The notes beneath the pieces are model-generated. The model worked only from the letters and a program-made list of their open reading frames with translations, was not told where the DNA came from and did no database searches. A program made the translations under genes and the position numbers. DNA of 64,000 bases, taken from NCBI RefSeq assembly GCF_019048525.1, contig NZ_CP077369.1, forward strand, positions 1,302,001 to 1,366,000. Direction: 5' to 3'. Shown piece by piece: positions 59,371 through 64,000 of the stretch; position 1 is the stretch's first letter, and each line of letters opens with the position of its first letter. Source of the stretch: Acinetobacter lwoffii (GTDB lineage Bacteria > Pseudomonadota > Gammaproteobacteria > Pseudomonadales > Moraxellaceae).

Positions 59371-60666
59371 ATGAGTTCAATCGTCGCAATCAAAGGTTTT
59401 AATGACATTCTCCCAACGCAAACCCCAGCTTGGAGACGTCTTGAACAGCATCTATCCGGTTTGATGGATGCCTATGGCTATCAACAAATTCGTTTGCCTA
59501 TCGTAGAACAGACTAATTTGTTTAAACGTTCGATCGGTGATGCAACCGATATCGTTGAAAAAGAAATGTATACCTTCCTCGACAAGGGTAATCCGCCTGA
59601 GTCGTTGACGTTACGTCCTGAAGGGACGGCGGGTTGCGTACGTGCCATGCTGGAGCATAACCTGCTGCGCGGTGCGACGCCTCGCGTCTGGTATATCGGC
59701 CCAATGTTCCGTTATGAAAAACCGCAAAAAGGCCGCTACCGTCAGTTCCACCAGTTTGGTGTGGAAACTTTTGGTGTTGCGACTCCGGACATGGACGCAG
59801 AACTGATTTTGATGACGGCGCGTCTGTGGAAACGTATGGGTGTAGCAGACAAGGTTCAGCTTGAGTTAAATACACTCGGTGAGTCGGATGAGCGTGCAGC
59901 ATATCGTGCGGCACTGGTTGAATTCCTGGAGTCGCATAAAGCGGATCTGGATGAAGATTCTCAGCGCCGTCTGACCACGAATCCATTGCGTATTCTGGAT
60001 TCTAAAGATGCCAAAACACAAAGCATCTTGGAAAATGCACCGAAACTTCATGATTTTATGGGTGAAGAAACGCTGGCGCATTTTGCCCAGTTACAGCAGT
60101 ATTTGACTGATGCAGGCGTAAGCTTCGTGATCAATCAAAAACTGGTACGTGGTCTGGATTACTACAACAAAACTGTTTTTGAATGGACCACAACTCACTT
60201 GGGTTCACAAGGTACAGTTTGTGCCGGTGGCCGTTATGACGGTCTAGTGGGTCAACTTAAAGGAAAGGCAGATCAGTCTGTCCCTGCGGTCGGTTTTGCT
60301 ATGGGGATCGAGCGTTTATTGCTTCTGCTTGAACAGGTTGAAGACAATACCCGGGCACGTGATTGTGAAGTATTCCTGGTGGCTGAACCGGCTTCTCAAG
60401 GTAAAGCTTTGGTCATTGCGGAGCAGATCCGTGATCAGCTTGAAGCAGCAGGCAGTCAGGTTCGTCTGAAAGTAGGCTCACAGGGTTCAATGAAATCGCA
60501 AATGAAAAAGGCTGATCAAGCCGGTGCTTTGTATGCGGCGATTTTGGGTGAACGTGAACTGGAAGCTCAGGCGTTTACTGTGAAAGAGCTGGCAACCGCA
60601 GAGCAATCGAATGTACCATTTACGGACTTCGTTGCATTTTTTAGTACTAAAATTTCTTCAAAATAA
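59371..60666 (+). CDS. hisS: Histidyl-tRNA synthetase
   Basis: Class II synthetase. Motif 2 is [20 protein letters not shown], the histidine-specific loop is [15 protein letters not shown], and motif 3 is [12 protein letters not shown]. The C-terminal anticodon-binding domain follows with CEVFLVAEP. 431 residues, normal. Confidence 0.97.
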   Translation: MSSIVAIKGFNDILPTQTPAWRRLEQHLSGLMDAYGYQQIRLPIVEQTNLFKRSIGDATDIVEKEMYTFLDKGNPPESLTLRPEGTAGCVRAMLEHNLLRGATPRVWYIGPMFRYEKPQKGRYRQFHQFGVETFGVATPDMDAELILMTARLWKRMGVADKVQLELNTLGESDERAAYRAALVEFLESHKADLDEDSQRRLTTNPLRILDSKDAKTQSILENAPKLHDFMGEETLAHFAQLQQYLTDAGVSFVINQKLVRGLDYYNKTVFEWTTTHLGSQGTVCAGGRYDGLVGQLKGKADQSVPAVGFAMGIERLLLLLEQVEDNTRARDCEVFLVAEPASQGKALVIAEQIRDQLEAAGSQVRLKVGSQGSMKSQMKKADQAGALYAAILGERELEAQAFTVKELATAEQSNVPFTDFVAFFSTKISSK

Positions 60667-60696
60667 TCGATAAAACATTAGGAAAAGGGTAATCTC

Positions 60697-61395
60697 ATGA
60701 GCGCAATGAGTGGTGATGAACAGTTTGAAAGCTTAAAATCCTTTACGAAGAAATATGGTTCTTCGATGATTACCGGGATTTTAATTGCGCTGATTGCCTT
60801 TTTTGGATGGGAATATTGGCAGAAGAAAAACCTGGCAGAGTCGCAAATGCACACTGCCAAGGTTCAGCAGTTGATGGATGATGCACAGGCATCGAAAGGT
60901 GATGGTTTTGCCAAGCTGTCTGAAACTGCGGACAAAATTGTCAAGGAAGCGCCTGACTCAGCTCAGGCGATTCAAACCCAGTTAGTCATGGCGAAACTGG
61001 CTTATGACAAAGAAGATTATGCTGCGGCCGAGAAAGCACTACAGAAAGTTGAAAACTCGAAAGTAGATGATAAAGGCCTGGTTCAGGTGGTTAAACTTCG
61101 TCTGGCCTATGCGCAACTGGCACAGAAAAAATATGATGCTGCATTGAAAACTTTAGAAGCAGTGACTGAACCTGCATTTAAAGCAACTGCCGATGAAGCA
61201 CGTGGCGATATCTATGTTGCCAAAAATGATATTGAAAATGCGAAAAAAGTATATCAAAGTGCATGGGATGCTTTGATTGAACGTAAAGAAGAACGTCAGA
61301 TTTTACAAATTAAGCTCGAAAGCGTAGGCGTGTTAGTCGATGATCCAGAAATCGAACGCCCAATTATAGAAACACAAGCGGAAGAAGCTGCATGA
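60697..61395 (+). CDS. YfgM-like membrane-anchored TPR protein (232 aa)
   Basis: A cytoplasmic N-terminus, one transmembrane helix (residues about 24-44, MITGILIALIAFFGWEYW) and a periplasmic TPR-like domain (AKLAYDKEDYAAAEKALQKV, KVYQSAWDALIERKEER). This is the YfgM family, which associates with SecYEG and periplasmic chaperones. Between hisS and bamB, the conserved place. It overlaps bamB by four bases (ATGA). Confidence 0.92.
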   Translation: MSAMSGDEQFESLKSFTKKYGSSMITGILIALIAFFGWEYWQKKNLAESQMHTAKVQQLMDDAQASKGDGFAKLSETADKIVKEAPDSAQAIQTQLVMAKLAYDKEDYAAAEKALQKVENSKVDDKGLVQVVKLRLAYAQLAQKKYDAALKTLEAVTEPAFKATADEARGDIYVAKNDIENAKKVYQSAWDALIERKEERQILQIKLESVGVLVDDPEIERPIIETQAEEAA

Positions 61396-62540
61396 ATAGA
61401 AAATACAAAATTACCTGTGCCTTGACTGTTTTAACGCTTGCACTGGCTGGCTGTGCAGGTAAAACCACTAAAGTTCCAGAAGTAAAACCGAATCCACTTC
61501 CAAAACTGACCCAAGCCAAAACCCTGGTCCCTGTATTTTCCACCAGTGTGGCGTCAACAGATGCTGCTGATCCGTTGCGTTTACGTCTGGATGCAGACAA
61601 TGGCGTGGTCTTTGCGATTGACCCGAAAGGCGAAGTGTCTGCATTTAAAGGCAAACAGCGTCTGTGGCAGAAGAAAGTCAGCAAAGACAATTTAAGTTCT
61701 GGCGTTGAAGCTGCCGAAGGTCTTGTTGTCGTCGGCAACCAGAAAGGTCAGCTGTTTGCGCTAGATCAACAAACCGGCGAGCAGAAATGGACTGCGCAAT
61801 TGACGGGTGCTTTACTGGCGCCTTCACTGATTCATGCAGGGCGGGTCATTAGTGTCAGCAATGACGGCACCGTATATGCGCATGAAATTGCGACGGGTGC
61901 GCAAGTTTGGACTTATAACTTACCTAATGTACAATTCAGCCTGCGTGGCATGGCTGCACCTGTTGCATTAGATGCTCGTAATGTACTGATTGCATCTTCC
62001 AATGCTTATATCTATGCACTGGATGCCTTAAGCGGTGTGCCAAAATTACAGCGTCGTGTCGCAGTGTCGGATGGGCGTTCTGATATCCAGCGTCTGGTTG
62101 ATATTGACGGGGAACCGGTCGTTGCAGGCCAGTTTGTGGTGACCACCAGTTATCAAGGTCAGGTGACTGTGCTGGATTTAGCTTCACAACAGGTGGTCTG
62201 GAGTGAAGATGCCAGCAGTATCCAGCGTCCAGAAGTTGTGGGCAATGGTGTATTTGTGGCGCAAACCGATGGCAAAATCAAAGCCTTTGAAATTACCTCG
62301 GGTCAACCGCTTTGGGAAAATGACCAGTTGCTGAATCGCAAGTTAAGTAATCCGGTGATGCTGGGTACTGATCTTGTAGTCGGTGATCTGGATGGTGTCT
62401 TGCACCTGATTGATCCGCGTACCGGACAGATTACTGGTCGTTCGAAAACCTCTGGGGAAGTACGTAGCTTACGCGTCATCGACAACCAGCTGTATGTTTC
62501 CACACGCAAGGGCGCATTAAGCATTTGGCAGAACCGTTAA
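61392..62540 (+). CDS. bamB: Outer-membrane protein assembly factor BamB
   Basis: A lipoprotein of the BAM complex that inserts beta-barrels. Signal peptide and lipobox LALAGCAG (Cys about residue 21), then an eight-bladed PQQ-type propeller with repeats such as LFALDQQTGEQKWTAQL and VYAHEIATGAQVWTY. 382 residues, normal. Co-transcribed with the YfgM-like gene. Confidence 0.96.
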   Translation: MNRKYKITCALTVLTLALAGCAGKTTKVPEVKPNPLPKLTQAKTLVPVFSTSVASTDAADPLRLRLDADNGVVFAIDPKGEVSAFKGKQRLWQKKVSKDNLSSGVEAAEGLVVVGNQKGQLFALDQQTGEQKWTAQLTGALLAPSLIHAGRVISVSNDGTVYAHEIATGAQVWTYNLPNVQFSLRGMAAPVALDARNVLIASSNAYIYALDALSGVPKLQRRVAVSDGRSDIQRLVDIDGEPVVAGQFVVTTSYQGQVTVLDLASQQVVWSEDASSIQRPEVVGNGVFVAQTDGKIKAFEITSGQPLWENDQLLNRKLSNPVMLGTDLVVGDLDGVLHLIDPRTGQITGRSKTSGEVRSLRVIDNQLYVSTRKGALSIWQNR

Positions 62541-62584
62541 TTTTAACGAGCCTTATGCTAAACTAGCCACAACCGTATTTTGTG

Positions 62585-62622
62585 AACGCGGGGTGATTGA
62601 AAAATCAATGCCCCGTGTTTTT
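62585..62622 (+). terminator. Terminator between bamB and der
   Basis: A GC-rich stem (ACGCGGGG with CCCCGTGT, including one G-T pair) enclosing a smaller A-T hairpin, followed by a T run. Confidence 0.75.
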
Positions 62623-62707
62623 ATTTAGGGTATTTCCCCCTTATATCTTCCTATGCTTTCTGATGTTCAGGCCACTTTGACGCCTGATATTGAATAAAGG
62701 TTACTCT

Positions 62708-64000
62708 ATGAAACCCGTAATTGCGCTCATTGGTCGTCCGAACGTCGGAAAATCAACGCTGTTCAACCAGATTACCAAGAGCCGTGACGCATTGGTGGCA
62801 GACTTCGCAGGTCTGACACGCGACCGTAAATATGGCGATGCTACCTATCAAAATAAATCTTTCATTGTGGTCGATACTGGCGGTATTGGCGAAAATGAAG
62901 GTGGGATTGACTCCTACATGGCAGAGCAATCCAAGACTGCCATTCATGAAGCCGACATTATTATTTTTGTGGTTGATGCGCGTGCCGGACTACTGGCTTC
63001 CGATGAACAGATTGCACGTGAATTACGTACTTTAGGCAAAAAAGTCTTTCTGGTGGCCAACAAGGTTGATGGCGTACATGCTGAAGCTGCCCTGGTTGAA
63101 TTCTACAAACTGGGTATGGGCGAGCCGTTACAAGTGGCAGCCAGCCATGGTCGTGGTGTTCAGCAGATGTTGGAAGACGTACTTGCTGATGTACCGGAAG
63201 ATGAAAATCCGGAAGAGCATGACAAAAATACGGGTCTGCGTTTAGCGATTATTGGTCGTCCGAACGTAGGTAAATCAACGCTGGTGAACCGCTTGCTCGG
63301 TGAAGAGCGTGTGGTGGCATTTGACCAGCCGGGTACAACACGTGACTCGATTTATATTCCATTCGAGCGTGATGGCCGTCAATACACCCTGATTGATACT
63401 GCCGGGGTGCGCCGTAAAGGTAAAGTTGATGAAATGATTGAGAAATTCTCGATTGTTAAAACTTTACAGGCAATGAAAGATGCTAATGTCATTGTTGTTG
63501 TGGTTGATGCGCGTGATGGTATTGTTGAGCAGGATTTGCATTTGATTGGCTATGCACTTGAAGCGGGTCGTGCCATGGTTATTGCAGTCAATAAATGGGA
63601 TAACATGACTGAATATGATCGTAAGCAATGTAAGCTTGATGTAGAGCGTCGCTTCGATTTTATTCCATGGGCCAAAGTGCATTTGATTTCTGCATTGCAT
63701 GGAACGGGCGTGGGCGATCTTTATCCATCGATTCACCGTGCTTATGATTCATCTCGTTTGAAAGTATCACCAGCAAAAATCACCCAGATTTTAAATGATG
63801 CGACAGATGCCCACCAACCGCCGATGGTTCAGGGTCGTCGTATTAAAATGCGTTATGCGCATATGGGTGGACAAAATCCGCCAACGATCGTTATTCACGG
63901 AAACAAAGTGGATAAAACCCCTGCGGATTATCGTCGTTACCTGGAAAATGTGTTCCGTAAAGTGTACAAGCTTGAAGGTACACCGATTAAAATCGAGTTT
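62708..64000 (+). CDS. der: Ribosome biogenesis GTPase Der (EngA), first 431 residues (cut by window edge)
   Basis: A double-GTPase essential for 50S assembly. Both G domains are seen: [17 protein letters not shown] at residues 8-24 with DTGGIG and NKVD, and [17 protein letters not shown] in the second with [11 protein letters not shown] and NKWDNM. The KH-like C-terminal domain begins about residue 360 and runs to the window edge, so only a short tail is missing. AAAGG stands before the ATG. Confidence 0.97.
   Translation, partial: MKPVIALIGRPNVGKSTLFNQITKSRDALVADFAGLTRDRKYGDATYQNKSFIVVDTGGIGENEGGIDSYMAEQSKTAIHEADIIIFVVDARAGLLASDEQIARELRTLGKKVFLVANKVDGVHAEAALVEFYKLGMGEPLQVAASHGRGVQQMLEDVLADVPEDENPEEHDKNTGLRLAIIGRPNVGKSTLVNRLLGEERVVAFDQPGTTRDSIYIPFERDGRQYTLIDTAGVRRKGKVDEMIEKFSIVKTLQAMKDANVIVVVVDARDGIVEQDLHLIGYALEAGRAMVIAVNKWDNMTEYDRKQCKLDVERRFDFIPWAKVHLISALHGTGVGDLYPSIHRAYDSSRLKVSPAKITQILNDATDAHQPPMVQGRRIKMRYAHMGGQNPPTIVIHGNKVDKTPADYRRYLENVFRKVYKLEGTPIKIEF

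Overview
The window reads as chromosomal DNA of an Acinetobacter species. The evidence is the protein style of SecB, ProA, IlvC, LeuS and Pta, the pilF-rodZ-ispG-hisS-yfgM-bamB-der block, and insertion sequences of Acinetobacter types (an IS701-family element of exactly 1101 bp and an IS17-like element). I could not assign a species. Most of the window is ordinary core genome. No rRNA, tRNA, CRISPR array, prophage or replication origin was recognised.

Layout. 1-7383: class I fumarase (cut by the window edge), a very small membrane protein ORF behind a Pho-box-like promoter, a DUF2171 gene, pta-ackA and proA. 7706-13468: an alpha/beta hydrolase with an apparent C-terminal PilZ domain, a methyltransferase, nagZ and the Prc protease. 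13904-21188: an MHYT-like GGDEF-EAL protein, prfC, two RsiV-like lipoproteins, a TatD hydrolase and fabI. 21364-27554: secB, grxC and a rhodanese gene (the E. coli yibN-grxC-secB arrangement), rsgA, orn, tcdA and a Sel1-repeat protein. 27622-34045: an outer-membrane efflux lipoprotein with macB and macA, then holA and lptE. 34236-35605: an IS4-family element inserted between lptE and leuS, in the loop of a palindromic REP-like repeat. 35632-42755: leuS, a DUF4124 protein and ilvI-ilvH-ilvC.

43884-52343 is an AT-rich accessory locus encoding a small archaic (Csu-like) chaperone-usher fimbria: pilin, chaperone, usher and a putative tip subunit. It is decayed. An IS701-family element lies in the chaperone signal peptide. 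Three further insertion sequences of different families, plus one single-base frameshift, break the usher. None of the insertions is nested, target duplications can be read for all four, and removing them restores open frames of about 233 and 774 codons, so the inactivation looks recent.

52585-64000 returns to core genome: a glycosyltransferase with a PAP2 phosphatase, iscX, ndk, rlmN, the type IV pilus pilotin pilF, a RodZ-like protein, ispG, hisS, a YfgM-like protein, bamB and the start of der.

The most noteworthy non-routine signals are the Pho-box/28-codon ORF unit, the multiply interrupted fimbrial operon, the IS in a REP hairpin between the essential genes leuS and lptE, the hydrolase-PilZ fusion, and a Leu/Ile-rich leader ORF overlapping a terminator-like hairpin upstream of ilvI. 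All functional statements come from reading motifs and gene order. No database search was run.
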